Positions 16,108 through 25,945 are shown, numbered from the stretch's first letter. The stretch is DNA of 49,458 nucleotides from Helcobacillus massiliensis (GCF_014191425.1 NZ_JACHWP010000010.1:1-49458), one strand, 5' to 3'. Program-made: numbers and translations. Notes: generated from the sequence alone by a model not told the origin.

Positions 16108-17190
16108 TCAGGTGAGCAGGGGCCGCGCCCAGGTGAGCCCGGCGGCCGACAGGTCCGCTGGCAGCGCGTCCGCGGGCAGTGGGCGGACCTGCGCGTTCGC
16201 GCCGGTTCCGGCGGGGATCGCGACGAGCGCGGTCCATTCGTCATCATGCGCGGGGTCAAGCCCCGGAACGTTTCCCATCAGCGCGATCTCGCCCCGCTGT
16301 GTGGCGTGGGAGTCGATCAGCAGGCGGTCCCCATCGGCCGAGCGCTCAACGACGGCGGCGATGCAGGCTGCTTTGTCGCGCCATGCCGCGGGTGAGTCGT
16401 ACGGGTTGGACAGGAGCGTGACTTCTCTGCCGCCCTCTTCTGCCTCACCGGTGAGGTCGAGGTCGGGAACGGCGTTGCTGCCGGGCCAGACGAGCGCGGC
16501 GGCAACGACCCTGCCGTCCCGTTCGATCACGACGCTGCGGTCGCGGTCATACCCGGGCGCGTCCGGGTCGTGGTCATCGGCGAACGCGTCGAGCATCGTG
16601 TCGATGGGGGCCGACGGGTTCCACGCGGCATGCTGGGCCGCGTAGTGCTCGGCTTCGAGCTGCGCGAGCGCCTGCGAATCCCCCGCAGTGGGGGCCCGGT
16701 GGGCAGCGATGTGTCGGGCAGCCCAGGCGCGCATCTCCGGGCCGACGACATACGCCCACGGCGGGCAGAGCTGGTACGCGAAACCCCTACGCCGTGCGCT
16801 GAGCGCGGTCATGGCGGGGGTGTCGCGGGTGAGCTTCACCGTCAGCGGGACCGTGGACACCGCGATCTGTGCGGCGAGCAGCAGATCCTCCAAATCAGTG
16901 CCGCGGTGCGCGTCATCGATCTCGAACACCAGGGTGCGAGTGCCGGGGTGGAACACGTTGTCGATCCCGCGACAATGTCCGACCACGTGTCCGTCGGCGA
17001 GGGCAGCGAAGGAGCGGCGGTTGTCGCCGCCCCGCCACCGATCCGGCTGCATGTCCGGAAACGCGTCGGCAACGGCGTGCACATCCGCGTCCGTCGCCGG
17101 ACGGACAGTGGCGCCGGTCGGGAGGCCCGGTTCATTGATAGGAGGCGTCACCGAGGGCGCCGCGCCTCCGGAGTCGTTCATCTGGCTCAC
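16108..17190 (-). CDS. Divergent GNAT-like protein coupled to the AddAB-like genes
   Basis: About 360 residues. 'ATVRPATDADVHAVADAFPDM' resembles the start of a GNAT fold, 'VVGHCRGIDNVF' and 'TLVFEIDDAHRGTDLEDLLLA' fit strands 4 and motif A, and a second half beginning 'HRAPTAGDSQALAQLEAEHY' with 'RDRSVVIERDGRVVAAALVW' looks like another GNAT-type lobe. The usual Q/R-x-x-G-x-G is weak, so enzyme activity is uncertain. The GTG at 17190 overlaps the helicase stop by 4 nt (GTGA); an ATG 9 nt further in is an alternative start. It is the third gene of a tightly coupled operon. Confidence 0.55.
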   Translation of the reverse strand: MSQMNDSGGAAPSVTPPINEPGLPTGATVRPATDADVHAVADAFPDMQPDRWRGGDNRRSFAALADGHVVGHCRGIDNVFHPGTRTLVFEIDDAHRGTDLEDLLLAAQIAVSTVPLTVKLTRDTPAMTALSARRRGFAYQLCPPWAYVVGPEMRAWAARHIAAHRAPTAGDSQALAQLEAEHYAAQHAAWNPSAPIDTMLDAFADDHDPDAPGYDRDRSVVIERDGRVVAAALVWPGSNAVPDLDLTGEAEEGGREVTLLSNPYDSPAAWRDKAACIAAVVERSADGDRLLIDSHATQRGEIALMGNVPGLDPAHDDEWTALVAIPAGTGANAQVRPLPADALPADLSAAGLTWARPLLT

Positions 17191-20100
17191 CGCACTATCA
17201 CCTCGGCGACGGTTCCGCTGAGCGGCAGGTGGATCAGGAGCCGCGACGGCCGCACCCCCGTGGTCTCCTCCAGCGCACGGGCGTAGGTCGCCATCTGCCC
17301 GAGGTAACTCTCCCGGATGTGCTGGATGATCGCCGACGGCTCTTCGTTCGGGAACGTCTTGTGGTCCACCACGATCGTGCGGCCGTCGGGGAGGGTGAGC
17401 AGGGCATCCATCCAGCCCTCCATCTCCTGCTGCTCGGCGCTCCACCACGCGAGCGGCTGCTCCGTCGCCGTGTGGGCGCCGGGAAATTCACGATCGCACC
17501 AGTCCGCCCATCGCTGACCCGCAGACATCAAGTGGTGCGGGGTCACTTTCGCGGCAGCGCGCGGATGCGCGGACAGCCACCGGCGGTGGACGCGCTCCGC
17601 GAGCGCCACCTGCTGCTCCTGCCGCAGCTGCGCGTAGGGGGCGGCGAGATAGGCGTGGACTGCTTCGCCGACGAGCTCCCACCGTTCGTCGCCGGACGCG
17701 ATGAGGGCGGGGCCGAGGCTGGCGACGATGCGCACATCAGCGTCGATCCCGTCCGAGGGCACGCTGCTGGCGGCGATGCGGGCCGGCAGGGACACCTCCA
17801 TGGGACCGGGGCGAACCGGGAGGTCAGCTGCAGCGATCGGGGACCGCGCCGCACCGTGCCCGCCGACGCGGGCCGTGGAGTCCGTGAACACGCGGTGCAC
17901 CACCTCCGCGCTGCCGGACCGGCGCTCCCCATCGGGACCCGTCGGCGCCTGAACGGTGAGCCGCCGCGGTGCCGGTGTCTTCCGCTCCCCTGCCTCGTCC
18001 CCGGTGAGGGAGACGGTGACAGAGTCGTCGAGGGAGCCCAGCACTGTTTTCGTCAGGTCGTCACTGGCGGCAGTGAGGACGGTGATGAACTTCGAGCGGG
18101 TCAGTGACACGTACTGCACGCGCTTCGCCTCTTCCCGTGCCGCCGCCGCGGCACGCTTCCCGGCTTCGCTCGCGGCGATGACGTCCTCCAGCAGCCCAAG
18201 ACCGGGAACCTCCGGCAGGTACTGGAGGCGTCGACCCTCCAGGGGATGGTGAGCGTCGAACTCGGACGGGCCGCGCGGGATCACGGTGATCGCATCGCGG
18301 CGGTGGTCCTTCTGATCCGGCAGGACCGACACCACCACCTTCCAGCCGAGGCCCTTCGCCTGGTGGACGGTGGTGACGAGGACGGCGTCCGCATCGGAGG
18401 TGGGTTCGATGTTGTCCGCTTCGGCGTCGATGTGGGCGATGAGCCCGGTGATGCTGAGCGGCGCGTTCTCCGCTTCCTGCCGTTCCTCGTAGTCGGCGGC
18501 GAGGCGGCGGAACACGTCGAGGGTCTCCAGACGGACGTCCGGCGACGTCCACGATTTGATGCGCTGCGGCAGGTCGAGCGCGTCGATCAGAGCGAGGATG
18601 AGCTCGTGCGGGGTGAGGCCGGACGCTGCTGTGCGCAGCCGCCCCAGCGCGGCGAGGGTCGGGTCGTCCTGCATGCGGCGGAACACCTCACGGCGGGCAC
18701 GACGATCACCCGCCCCGGGCCGATCCTCCGGGCCGTCCTCCCCGCGGGCGGTACCGAGGTCCGTGAACCAGGTCGAATGCGCGGCATGGTCCGGCAGCAG
18801 GGTCACCAGTTCGATGAGGGCGAGGGTGTCCTCCGCGTCCAGCAACGACGCGAGACCGGCCCGCAGCACCTGCCCTTCGCGGGTGCTGAGCACGCTCTGG
18901 GCGGATCCGGTCGCGGGGACGCCCCGCTGCTCCAGCGCCGCCACCAGCTCGGGGATCTGCGCGTTCGCACGCACCAGCACCGCCACGTTCCGCGGCCGCA
19001 CGGCCTCACCATCGATCTCGGGGGTGCGCTCCAGCAGGTCCGCGACACCATTCGCGATGCCGGCGGTGACGACCGCGTTCGACATCCGCGATGCCTCTTC
19101 CTTCTCGAACGTCCAGAACTCGGCCCCGCCGAGGTGCTGGATGTTCTGGCGGGAGTCGGGCACGTCGAGGGTGACGTCAGCCTGCGGCTGGTCGTGGAAC
19201 AGGGCGGAGAACAGGGCGTTGGAGACGCTGAGCGGGCCGAGCGTGGAACGGTAGGAGTAGCGCAGCGGCTTGGCCGCGCCGATCACGCCGGCGTCCACGG
19301 CCGCTTCCATCAGGTCGGGGGCGGCGCCGCGGAACCCGTAGATGGACTGTTTGCGGTCACCGACCCACAGCACGTGGTCCACGAGCTCCCCGAGGGCGAG
19401 GAACAGGGCGAGCTGGATGGGGGACGTGTCCTGGAATTCGTCCACGGCGAGCATCTGGAACCGTGCGGCGAGGGAGTCGCGGACTCGCCGGTTGTCGGTG
19501 ATGAGCTCGAGGGCGAGGACTTCCTGGTCCACGTAGTCCATGACGCCGAGGGCGCGCTTGTGCTCCCGGTAGGCGTCGAGGGAGTCCGCGGCGGTGTGGA
19601 ACACGAGGTCCACGAGGGCGCGCAGGTCGTCGCGCAGCGCCGGGTTGGAGAAGAGGCCCCCGTCGGCCGCCTGCGTGGATGGGCCGTCCTCGATGTCCTC
19701 GAATGTGACCGGGGTGATCAGTGCCGTGAGCGGTTCGAACGCGGCGACGATGCGGGTGCCGGGTGCTTTCCCACCCGCGGCTGCGGGCACTTTGCCGGTG
19801 GCGGCCTTCGCCCATGCCGCCCACGGCACGGCGTCGAGGTCGCGGCCGTCCTTCAGGATGCGGCGGCGGTACGCCTCCAGGCTCGGCACGGAGCCGACGA
19901 CGTTGGCAACCGAGCGGGAGTTGAGCTTCGCGCCGTCGGATGGCCAGTGGCTGGGCGGCCCGTCGGGGTCCTCGCAGGCGGCGGCGTCGGCGCGGACGGT
20001 GTCGAGGCAGGTGTCGAACATGCGCATCCACTCGGCGCGGGCGTCCTCGTCGGCAACGGGGGCGATGCGGTTCAGCTGCGCTTCGAGCTCAGCCCAGGAG

Positions 20101-20648
20101 GCGTCGGCCGCGGCCCTGACCTCCGCGGCCGTGAGGTTGTTGGCGCGGGCCCTGTCCGCCACCTGTTTGACGAGCGCTGCCCACGCGATCTCGGTCTGCA
20201 TGTAGGCGGGGCGGTCGTCGGCGGGGTCGCCGTTGTGGCGCAGGCGGCGCAGCATCGGCATGTGCCGGCCCTCCGCTTCGGCGATGCGGGTGTCGATCGC
20301 GGCTTGGAATGCGGCATCGCTGGCGTGCTCGTCGAGGATCCGCAGCTCGGGTGAGAGGCCCGTGTCGATGGCGTAGTCCGTGACGATGCGGCCGGCGACC
20401 GAGTTGACGGTGCCGATGAGGGCGGTGGAGATCTCACCGGCCTCATCGACCATGCCGCGGTCGAGCAGTTTCTGCTGGAGCCGTTCGGTGATCTCAGCGG
20501 CGGCGCGTTTGGTGAACGTGGTGGCGATGATGCCGGACGGGCTGACCGCCTCACTGCCGTCCTCGGGGGCGAGGCGCGCGGCGATGCGTTCGGTAAGGGT
20601 GTAGGTCTTGCCGGAGCCGGCGGACGCGGTGATGAGTGTGCGGTTCAT
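17187..20648 (-). CDS. UvrD/RecB-like helicase-nuclease, AddA-like subunit
   Basis: An 1153-residue SF1A helicase with a C-terminal nuclease. Motif I 'ASAGSGKTYTL' at residues 8-18, 'IIATTFTKRAAAEI', motif II 'LAVDEFQDTSPIQ', motif III 'LWVGDRKQSIYGFRGA', motif IV 'LRYSYRSTLG', motif V 'TTVHQAKGLGWKVVV' and motif VI 'YVSLTRSKFI'. Near the C-terminus 'MEGWMDALLTLPDGRTIVVDHKTF' gives the D...DHK of a PD-(D/E)XK nuclease, followed by 'YLGQMATYARALE'. It processes double-strand breaks together with the partner encoded just upstream; ATG and stop overlap by 4 nt. All motor motifs look intact. Confidence 0.88.
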   Translation of the reverse strand: MNRTLITASAGSGKTYTLTERIAARLAPEDGSEAVSPSGIIATTFTKRAAAEITERLQQKLLDRGMVDEAGEISTALIGTVNSVAGRIVTDYAIDTGLSPELRILDEHASDAAFQAAIDTRIAEAEGRHMPMLRRLRHNGDPADDRPAYMQTEIAWAALVKQVADRARANNLTAAEVRAAADASWAELEAQLNRIAPVADEDARAEWMRMFDTCLDTVRADAAACEDPDGPPSHWPSDGAKLNSRSVANVVGSVPSLEAYRRRILKDGRDLDAVPWAAWAKAATGKVPAAAGGKAPGTRIVAAFEPLTALITPVTFEDIEDGPSTQAADGGLFSNPALRDDLRALVDLVFHTAADSLDAYREHKRALGVMDYVDQEVLALELITDNRRVRDSLAARFQMLAVDEFQDTSPIQLALFLALGELVDHVLWVGDRKQSIYGFRGAAPDLMEAAVDAGVIGAAKPLRYSYRSTLGPLSVSNALFSALFHDQPQADVTLDVPDSRQNIQHLGGAEFWTFEKEEASRMSNAVVTAGIANGVADLLERTPEIDGEAVRPRNVAVLVRANAQIPELVAALEQRGVPATGSAQSVLSTREGQVLRAGLASLLDAEDTLALIELVTLLPDHAAHSTWFTDLGTARGEDGPEDRPGAGDRRARREVFRRMQDDPTLAALGRLRTAASGLTPHELILALIDALDLPQRIKSWTSPDVRLETLDVFRRLAADYEERQEAENAPLSITGLIAHIDAEADNIEPTSDADAVLVTTVHQAKGLGWKVVVSVLPDQKDHRRDAITVIPRGPSEFDAHHPLEGRRLQYLPEVPGLGLLEDVIAASEAGKRAAAAAREEAKRVQYVSLTRSKFITVLTAASDDLTKTVLGSLDDSVTVSLTGDEAGERKTPAPRRLTVQAPTGPDGERRSGSAEVVHRVFTDSTARVGGHGAARSPIAAADLPVRPGPMEVSLPARIAASSVPSDGIDADVRIVASLGPALIASGDERWELVGEAVHAYLAAPYAQLRQEQQVALAERVHRRWLSAHPRAAAKVTPHHLMSAGQRWADWCDREFPGAHTATEQPLAWWSAEQQEMEGWMDALLTLPDGRTIVVDHKTFPNEEPSAIIQHIRESYLGQMATYARALEETTGVRPSRLLIHLPLSGTVAEVIVR

Positions 20649-23587
20649 GTGAAGTCCCCCGTCAGGCCGGTGATCAGCGTGAAGTCGTTGAAGTCGAAGC
20701 GGTGGTCGTGGAACAGGCGACCGTCCTCGGCCGCAGCGGCGTCCCGCAGGCCGACGGCATCAGCATGCTCCTTGCGGGTCCTCGAGCTGGAGTCGCCGAT
20801 GCGTCCGGTGGCGATGGCGAGGTCGGCGGCGTCGGACCCGATGTCACCAGCAGCGATGCGGGACAGTTCGAGGTCGAGGGTGGCGCGCATCTTCGCGAAC
20901 AGTTCCGGGTGGGTATCGGGCCCGGCCGGTAGGTCGCCGATACGGGGGTCGTCGCTGATGAACTCACCGGGTTCGAGCAGGAAGTACCCAGCGGTGCCGT
21001 ACCCGTCGGCCGGTGAGCGGCCCTCTTCGCGGGAGAGGGCGTGCAGGTAGGTGGCGAGCTGCAGCGCGCGGGAGGTGGTGACGAGGTCGCGGTAGTAGCG
21101 GACGGCACGGGTCCATTTCAGGTCGATGACGACGGGGTCGCCGCCCCGGTCGCGCGCGCTGAGGTCGATGGAGCCGATCAGCTCCGAGGTGCGGTGCTCT
21201 GCGGTTTCGCCCGGCCGGGTGATGGCGAGGTCGAGGGGAACATGGAACGGTTCTTCGACGCCGCGGATCGCAATGTCCTGCTCGGCGAGGGTGCCGAACA
21301 GGGTGCTCAGCGCGTCGACGGTGCTGCGGCGTACGGACTCGCGTTCGGCGCGGGCTCCGGGGAGGGTGAGCGGGCTGGCGAAGCGGGGCGCGAGCTCATC
21401 GAACACGGCGGTGATGGTGTCCTCGGTGGGCACCTGCTGGGGGCCGACGGATTCGCGCTTCACCAGGGTCTCCACGACCGCGTGGATGAAGGAGCCGATC
21501 ATGCGGCTGCCGGCGGGCACTTCGGCGATGTGGCCGCGGCGGATGCCGTACCCGTATTTCAGCACCCAGGTGAGGTTGTCGGACAGCAGGGTGTCGATCT
21601 GGGTGAAGGAGAGCCGACGCGGCAGCAGGTGCTCCCCTCCCCCGGGGAGGGTGCGCTCGAGCGTGGTGGGCGGCGTCGGGATCTGCAGCTCGGGCAGGGT
21701 GGCGCGGCCGGTGTCGAGGAGGGCGCGGGCCTGGTCCGCGGCGGTGGTGCGGATCTTGGGATGGGTGAGGACCTTGTCGACGTCGCGCCCGTGGAGTTCG
21801 CGGTCGTGGGCGGCGATGTCGAGCGCGAGGTGAGACAGCAACGGGTGGATCGCGATGGCCTCCCCGGCGCGGCGCTTCGGGATCACCACGGTGATCTGCT
21901 CGTAGGCGCGCAGGGCGGTGAGACGGCCCGCGACCTGCAGCGCGGCGACCTGTTCCACGGGGGTGATGCGGGCGCCGGCGCGGGTGAGTTCGGCGGCTTC
22001 GGCCGGGTCCCAGATGGTGGGGGTGGGTCGGGTGTCGTCGATCCCGGACCACCAGATGAGGTGGGTGCCGGGTGCGGGGTCGAGGTGCGCCGGGTCGGTG
22101 AGGACGGTCCAGGCGGATGCGGTGCGGGTGGTGAGGCTGGACCGGGTGCTGGGGGCCGACGCGGCCACGATGTCCGCGAGTTCCCTCTCCATGATGGGGC
22201 GCCTGCCGCCGGTCGGGTCGCTCGTGGTGTCATCCAGGAGGCGGGTGAACAGGTCGATGTGGCCGCGGATCTGCTGCGCGGCCTCCCGTGCGCCGTCGCT
22301 GCGGCCGAGCGCGGTGAGGCGGTCGTTCAGCCAGGTGAGGCGGGCGGTCAGCAGGTCCGTGTTGACGGTGCCGCCTCCGCCGTACGCCTCCTCGTCCGGT
22401 TGGAGCAGCGCGGTGAGGTCCCGCGCGATCTGCGCGTGCGTCGGTTCCAGGCCCGCGATGGCGCGGTCCCACGCGGTCATGTCATCGGCGTCAGCGGCGT
22501 CATCGCCGGCCGCAGGGGCTGAGGCTCCCGCGGCCCCCGCGGCAGCAGCGGGCTGCACACCGGGCTCCTTTTCGAGCGCCCCCAGCAGCGCCCGACGCAC
22601 CGGTGCCGGCAGAATCCCCACCCGCATCAGGGCGCCGTCCTCATCCGTGCAGGTGATGGTGAAGTCGAGGAACGCCGCGAGGTCGTACACGTCCAGCTGC
22701 GGCCGGATGATCGACAGGAACAGCGGCAGCAGCTGCCCCGTGAGCCGGCTGCGGGACGCATCCGCCGCGCCGAGGGTCGGCAGGCCCCGTCGGCCCAGTT
22801 CGTGATCGAGGAGGATCGTGGGTGCCCCCACCAGCACCGCCGCAGCCGACGGGCCCTCTCCGTCCGACGCTTCAGCGACATCCGCCAAGACCCGCGCGCA
22901 GGCCTCCGCCGCGCTGAACTCCTCCGGCGCCTCGATGATCCGCAGGCGCGGGACCGTGCCGGTGGCGGCACCCGTCGGCCCATTCCCCTCGGTCTCCACC
23001 TCGGCATCCACCACCTCGACTCCCAGCGCTGTGAGCTGCGCGAACACCTCCGGGAACAGGCCTGGCAGCTCCGCCACCGGCTCCTGCACGCGAATCACGT
23101 CGATCCCCAGCGGCCACGCCGCAGCCGACGCCGACAGGTCCGTCAGGTGAGAGAGCACATCCCGCAGATCATCCGCGGCACCCGGCACGAGCGTGGTCCC
23201 TTCCGCACCGTCCGGACCCACCTGAATCTGCGTTTCGATCGCCGCCAGCGCATCCAGGCGCGGCAGCACCGACGGGTCCTGGGGACGAGAACCGTCCCAC
23301 CCCGCCTCGACCGCCGCATCCCGCAGCGTCAGCACATGCGCGGCCGTGTTCCACGGATCCACCGCGAACGACTCACGGAACCAGTGATGGTCCGCGACCT
23401 GCATCGCCGACCGGTACTGCGCGACCCGCACCGACGGCGCCACCGGTGGATGCGCGAGACCCAACCGCACCTGCAGCAGCTCGATCAGACCGCGTGGGCC
23501 CAGCGTCAGATCCGCACGCGCACCCTCCGCCGCAATCCGCGGCGCCCACGGCGCACCATCGAGCGTCCACCCGAACCTGACCTGCAT
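20645..23587 (-). CDS. PD-(D/E)XK nuclease, AddB-like subunit
   Basis: A 980-residue partner of the AddA-like helicase. The N-terminal two thirds resemble an inactivated helicase scaffold with no Walker A. The nuclease is at the C-terminus: 'LSFTQIDTLLSDNLTWVLKYGYG', 'MIGSFIHAVVETLV', 'LIGSIDLSARDRGGDPVVIDLKW' (D...D-L-K) and 'ALQLATYLHAL'. Unlike B. subtilis AddB, I find only two cysteines, so the four-Cys iron-sulfur clamp is absent. GGGG sits 6 nt before the ATG at 23587; a longer frame to 23659 starts within a likely -10 region (TAGGCT near 23661-23667). It is first gene of a three-gene coupled operon. Confidence 0.85.
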   Translation of the reverse strand: MQVRFGWTLDGAPWAPRIAAEGARADLTLGPRGLIELLQVRLGLAHPPVAPSVRVAQYRSAMQVADHHWFRESFAVDPWNTAAHVLTLRDAAVEAGWDGSRPQDPSVLPRLDALAAIETQIQVGPDGAEGTTLVPGAADDLRDVLSHLTDLSASAAAWPLGIDVIRVQEPVAELPGLFPEVFAQLTALGVEVVDAEVETEGNGPTGAATGTVPRLRIIEAPEEFSAAEACARVLADVAEASDGEGPSAAAVLVGAPTILLDHELGRRGLPTLGAADASRSRLTGQLLPLFLSIIRPQLDVYDLAAFLDFTITCTDEDGALMRVGILPAPVRRALLGALEKEPGVQPAAAAGAAGASAPAAGDDAADADDMTAWDRAIAGLEPTHAQIARDLTALLQPDEEAYGGGGTVNTDLLTARLTWLNDRLTALGRSDGAREAAQQIRGHIDLFTRLLDDTTSDPTGGRRPIMERELADIVAASAPSTRSSLTTRTASAWTVLTDPAHLDPAPGTHLIWWSGIDDTRPTPTIWDPAEAAELTRAGARITPVEQVAALQVAGRLTALRAYEQITVVIPKRRAGEAIAIHPLLSHLALDIAAHDRELHGRDVDKVLTHPKIRTTAADQARALLDTGRATLPELQIPTPPTTLERTLPGGGEHLLPRRLSFTQIDTLLSDNLTWVLKYGYGIRRGHIAEVPAGSRMIGSFIHAVVETLVKRESVGPQQVPTEDTITAVFDELAPRFASPLTLPGARAERESVRRSTVDALSTLFGTLAEQDIAIRGVEEPFHVPLDLAITRPGETAEHRTSELIGSIDLSARDRGGDPVVIDLKWTRAVRYYRDLVTTSRALQLATYLHALSREEGRSPADGYGTAGYFLLEPGEFISDDPRIGDLPAGPDTHPELFAKMRATLDLELSRIAAGDIGSDAADLAIATGRIGDSSSRTRKEHADAVGLRDAAAAEDGRLFHDHRFDFNDFTLITGLTGDFT

Positions 23588-23722
23588 GTTCATCCCCTTC
23601 TTCTCCGCCGGGAGCCCGGCCGGCGCGACCGGCGAGGACCCTGGCTGGGCGTGATGCATCCAGCCTAGAAGAGGGGTGCGACATTTAAAGTGGGACCTGC
23701 CCAGCGACCTCCAGGAGGACCC

Positions 23723-24013
23723 ATGGCCGCCCCGATCGTCACCGACAACCAGCAGCGCTCACGCTTCGAAGCGCACCTCGACGACCGCCTCGCCGGGTTC
23801 GCCGACTACCGCCTCTCCCCCGGCGGCATCGTCACCATCCCCCATACCGAGGTGGACCCCGAATTCGAGGGGCAGGGCGTGGGATCCGCTCTCGTCCGCG
23901 CCGCGCTCGACGCGATCCGCGCCGACGGACACCGCGTCAACCCCGCCTGCCCGTTCGTGGCCGGGTGGATCGACCGGCACCCCGAGTACCAGGACCTCCT
24001 CGCCGACGGGTGA
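23723..24013 (+). CDS. Small GNAT protein (YjdJ/GTL3-like N-acetyltransferase)
   Basis: A 96-residue minimal acetyltransferase-like fold: 'RFEAHLDDRLAGFADYRL', 'VTIPHTEVDPEFEGQGVGSALVRAALDAIR' with the acetyl-CoA loop G-Q-G-V-G, and 'VNPACPFVAGWIDRHPEYQDLL' with the conserved Cys-Pro-Phe. The family is widespread and of unknown substrate. The ATG follows AGGAGG by 4 nt. TAAAGT (about 23688) may be its -10; it is divergent from the AddB-like gene. Length is normal for the family. Confidence 0.85.
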   Translation: MAAPIVTDNQQRSRFEAHLDDRLAGFADYRLSPGGIVTIPHTEVDPEFEGQGVGSALVRAALDAIRADGHRVNPACPFVAGWIDRHPEYQDLLADG

Positions 24014-24067
24014 CGGCGGGCGAGGCGCGGCTCAGCGCGCGGACACGGAGTCGAAGCGCCGGCGCTC

Positions 24068-25066
24068 TCAGGCGCAGAAGTCGTCGCGGTACTGCCGCAC
24101 CATGTCCTCGACGGACCCGTCGGCCTCGAAGCCGAGCCCGCGCAGGCGCTCCACATCGAACGCCCCGGGCCAGCTGGTGACGATCGCGGCGACCGCCGCA
24201 TCCGGTTCGTCGCGCACAAGGGCGCGGGCCTCTGGACCGGCGACCGCTTCGAGCGCGGTGAGCATCTCGGCGACCGTGACGGTGATGCCCGGCAGGTTCA
24301 TCACGCGCCATGGCCCCTTCGCGGATTCATCGAGAACGGCCCCGTCGATGGCGATGGCCCGCACGAGGTTGCGCACCACAACACGCGGGGAGGACAGCCA
24401 CAGGCGCGTGTCCTGCGGGACCGGCAGGGGCGCGACTTCGCCGTTCAGCGGTTCGCGGATGATGCCGCTGGCGAACGAGGACGCGGCCGAGTTCGGGCGG
24501 CCGGGGCGCACAGAGATGGTGGGGAGGCGGCAGATCCGCGCATCCACGAACCCCTTGCGCCCGTACTCGTTGACCAGCAGTTCGCCGATCGCCTTGTGCG
24601 CGCCGTAGGTGGATTCGGGCTGGGCGGCCCAGTGCTCCGGCACTGTGCCGGGCACGTCTCCGCCGAACACGGCGAGGGAACTGGTGAACACGAACCGCGC
24701 AGCGGCACCGGTCTCGGCGCTCTGACGGCGAGCGGCGTCGAGGAGAGCACGAGTGCCGTCGATGTTGACGCGGTCCGCGAGGTCGAAGTCCTGCTCGGAA
24801 CCGCCGGAGAGGACCGCCGCGAGGTGGACGATGACGTCGGCCCCGCCGGTGAGGGCGTCAGCGAGGTCGCCCGGGTCGTTGAGGTCGCCGACGACGGAGC
24901 GCACCCGCGCATCATCCACTCGGCTCGGCGCCATGTCGAGGCTGGTGATGGCGGTGATGCCGCCGCGGCCGCCCACGTCCAGCCGCCCGGCATCGGTCTG
25001 GTCGAGCAGCTCCTGGGTGAGCATCGTGCCGAGGAATCCGGCTCCGCCGGTGATGAGAACGTGCAT
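24068..25066 (-). CDS. denD: NAD-dependent epimerase/dehydratase family, probable D-erythronate dehydrogenase
   Basis: A 332-residue extended short-chain dehydrogenase. 'MHVLITGGAGFLGTMLTQELL' is the GxxGxxG NAD site, 'TSSLAVFGG' carries the catalytic Ser and 'STYGAHKAIGELLV' the YxxxK pair. The Phe in 'RFVFTSSLAVFGGDVPG' and the 'CRLPTISVRPGRPNSAASSFASGIIREPL' stretch are typical of the DenD group, which oxidises D-erythronate to 3-oxo-tetronate. Context supports this: GntR regulator, GntP permease, DUF1537 kinase and a second dehydrogenase follow. GGAG precedes the ATG by 6 nt; a longer frame upstream has no support. Transcribed with the GntR gene. Confidence 0.75.
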   Translation of the reverse strand: MHVLITGGAGFLGTMLTQELLDQTDAGRLDVGGRGGITAITSLDMAPSRVDDARVRSVVGDLNDPGDLADALTGGADVIVHLAAVLSGGSEQDFDLADRVNIDGTRALLDAARRQSAETGAAARFVFTSSLAVFGGDVPGTVPEHWAAQPESTYGAHKAIGELLVNEYGRKGFVDARICRLPTISVRPGRPNSAASSFASGIIREPLNGEVAPLPVPQDTRLWLSSPRVVVRNLVRAIAIDGAVLDESAKGPWRVMNLPGITVTVAEMLTALEAVAGPEARALVRDEPDAAVAAIVTSWPGAFDVERLRGLGFEADGSVEDMVRQYRDDFCA

Positions 25067-25162
25067 GAGTCTCCTTCGAATAGTCGCGTACAAGGGGGGG
25101 TGAGCTGGCGGCGCGGGGCCGGAACGAGGGACAGCGAGAGCCGGGGCCGACGGGATCGCGCG

Positions 25163-25867
25163 TCAACTGAGACTGAGCCCGTGGCTCGCCTCCATCGTCT
25201 GGTCCATGTGGGCGGCCATGGCGTCCGCCGCTGCGCCGGGGTCGCGGTCGGTGAGCGCCGCGAGGATCTGTCGATGGTGGTGCAGAGCGTCGGTGCGGAC
25301 CTCCGCGCTCCGGGAGGTCTGCTCGCGCACTGCGAAGAGCATGTCGGCCAGTGGGCGCATGCCGGTGGCGAGGAAGCGGTTCCTGGCCGCGTCCACGATC
25401 ACCTGGTGGAAGACCAGATCAGCGGCCACGTTGGCGGCGATGTCGGCTTCATCGAGTGAGTCGCGGGTCGACTCCATGATGTCCACCTGCTGCTGCATCT
25501 GCTCGAGCTGTTCATCGGTGATGCGAGTGGCGGCGAGGCGGCAGATCTCCACTTCGAGGACCTGCCTGGCTTCCAGCAGTTCATCGACCAGCCGCTGCGA
25601 GCCGCCCTCGAGCGCGGCGACCGTGGTCGCGAGTTCGCGTGAGCGGACCGACCAGTGAATGGTGGGGGCGATGCGGTGGCGGCGTCCCTGTTTGGCGGCG
25701 ATGACTCCGTCGGCGATGAGCTCCCTCATGGCTTCACGGACCGAGAGGCGGGACATGCCGAGCTCGGCGGCGATGTCGCTCTCCGGGGGCAGTTCGGCTT
25801 TGATCGGGTAGGTGCCGTCGGCGATGCGTTGGAGGATGCCGCGCAGCGCGCGGTCGGCGGTCTTCAT
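25163..25867 (-). CDS. GntR/FadR-family regulator of the acid-sugar locus
   Basis: A 234-residue regulator. Residues 1-70 are a winged helix ('SRLSVREAMRELIADGVIAAKQGRRHRI'), and the rest is a FCD ligand domain ('FHQVIVDAARNRFLATGMRPL' and a metal-type His in 'HHRQILAALTDRDPGAAADAM'). ATG 25867 follows GGAG by 6 nt; a TTG further upstream opens a longer frame but lacks support. Its own promoter (CTGACA, 17 nt, TAGTCT) overlaps a perfect palindrome, so it is likely autoregulated and represses the divergent permease operon until an acid sugar or its metabolite binds. Confidence 0.85.
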   Translation of the reverse strand: MKTADRALRGILQRIADGTYPIKAELPPESDIAAELGMSRLSVREAMRELIADGVIAAKQGRRHRIAPTIHWSVRSRELATTVAALEGGSQRLVDELLEARQVLEVEICRLAATRITDEQLEQMQQQVDIMESTRDSLDEADIAANVAADLVFHQVIVDAARNRFLATGMRPLADMLFAVREQTSRSAEVRTDALHHHRQILAALTDRDPGAAADAMAAHMDQTMEASHGLSLS

Positions 25868-25916
25868 CGACGTCTCCACTTTCTGGCTGCTCTGCTGGAT
25901 CAACCGGGACGTTGAC

Positions 25917-25945
25917 AGACTACCCTCCGCGCCCTAAGTTGTCAG
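25917..25945 (-). promoter_or_regulatory. Promoter of the GntR gene
   Basis: On the minus strand, -35 CTGACA (25940-25945), a 17-nt spacer, and -10 TAGTCT (25917-25922). The spacing is ideal. The -35 overlaps the adjacent palindrome. Confidence 0.6.
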
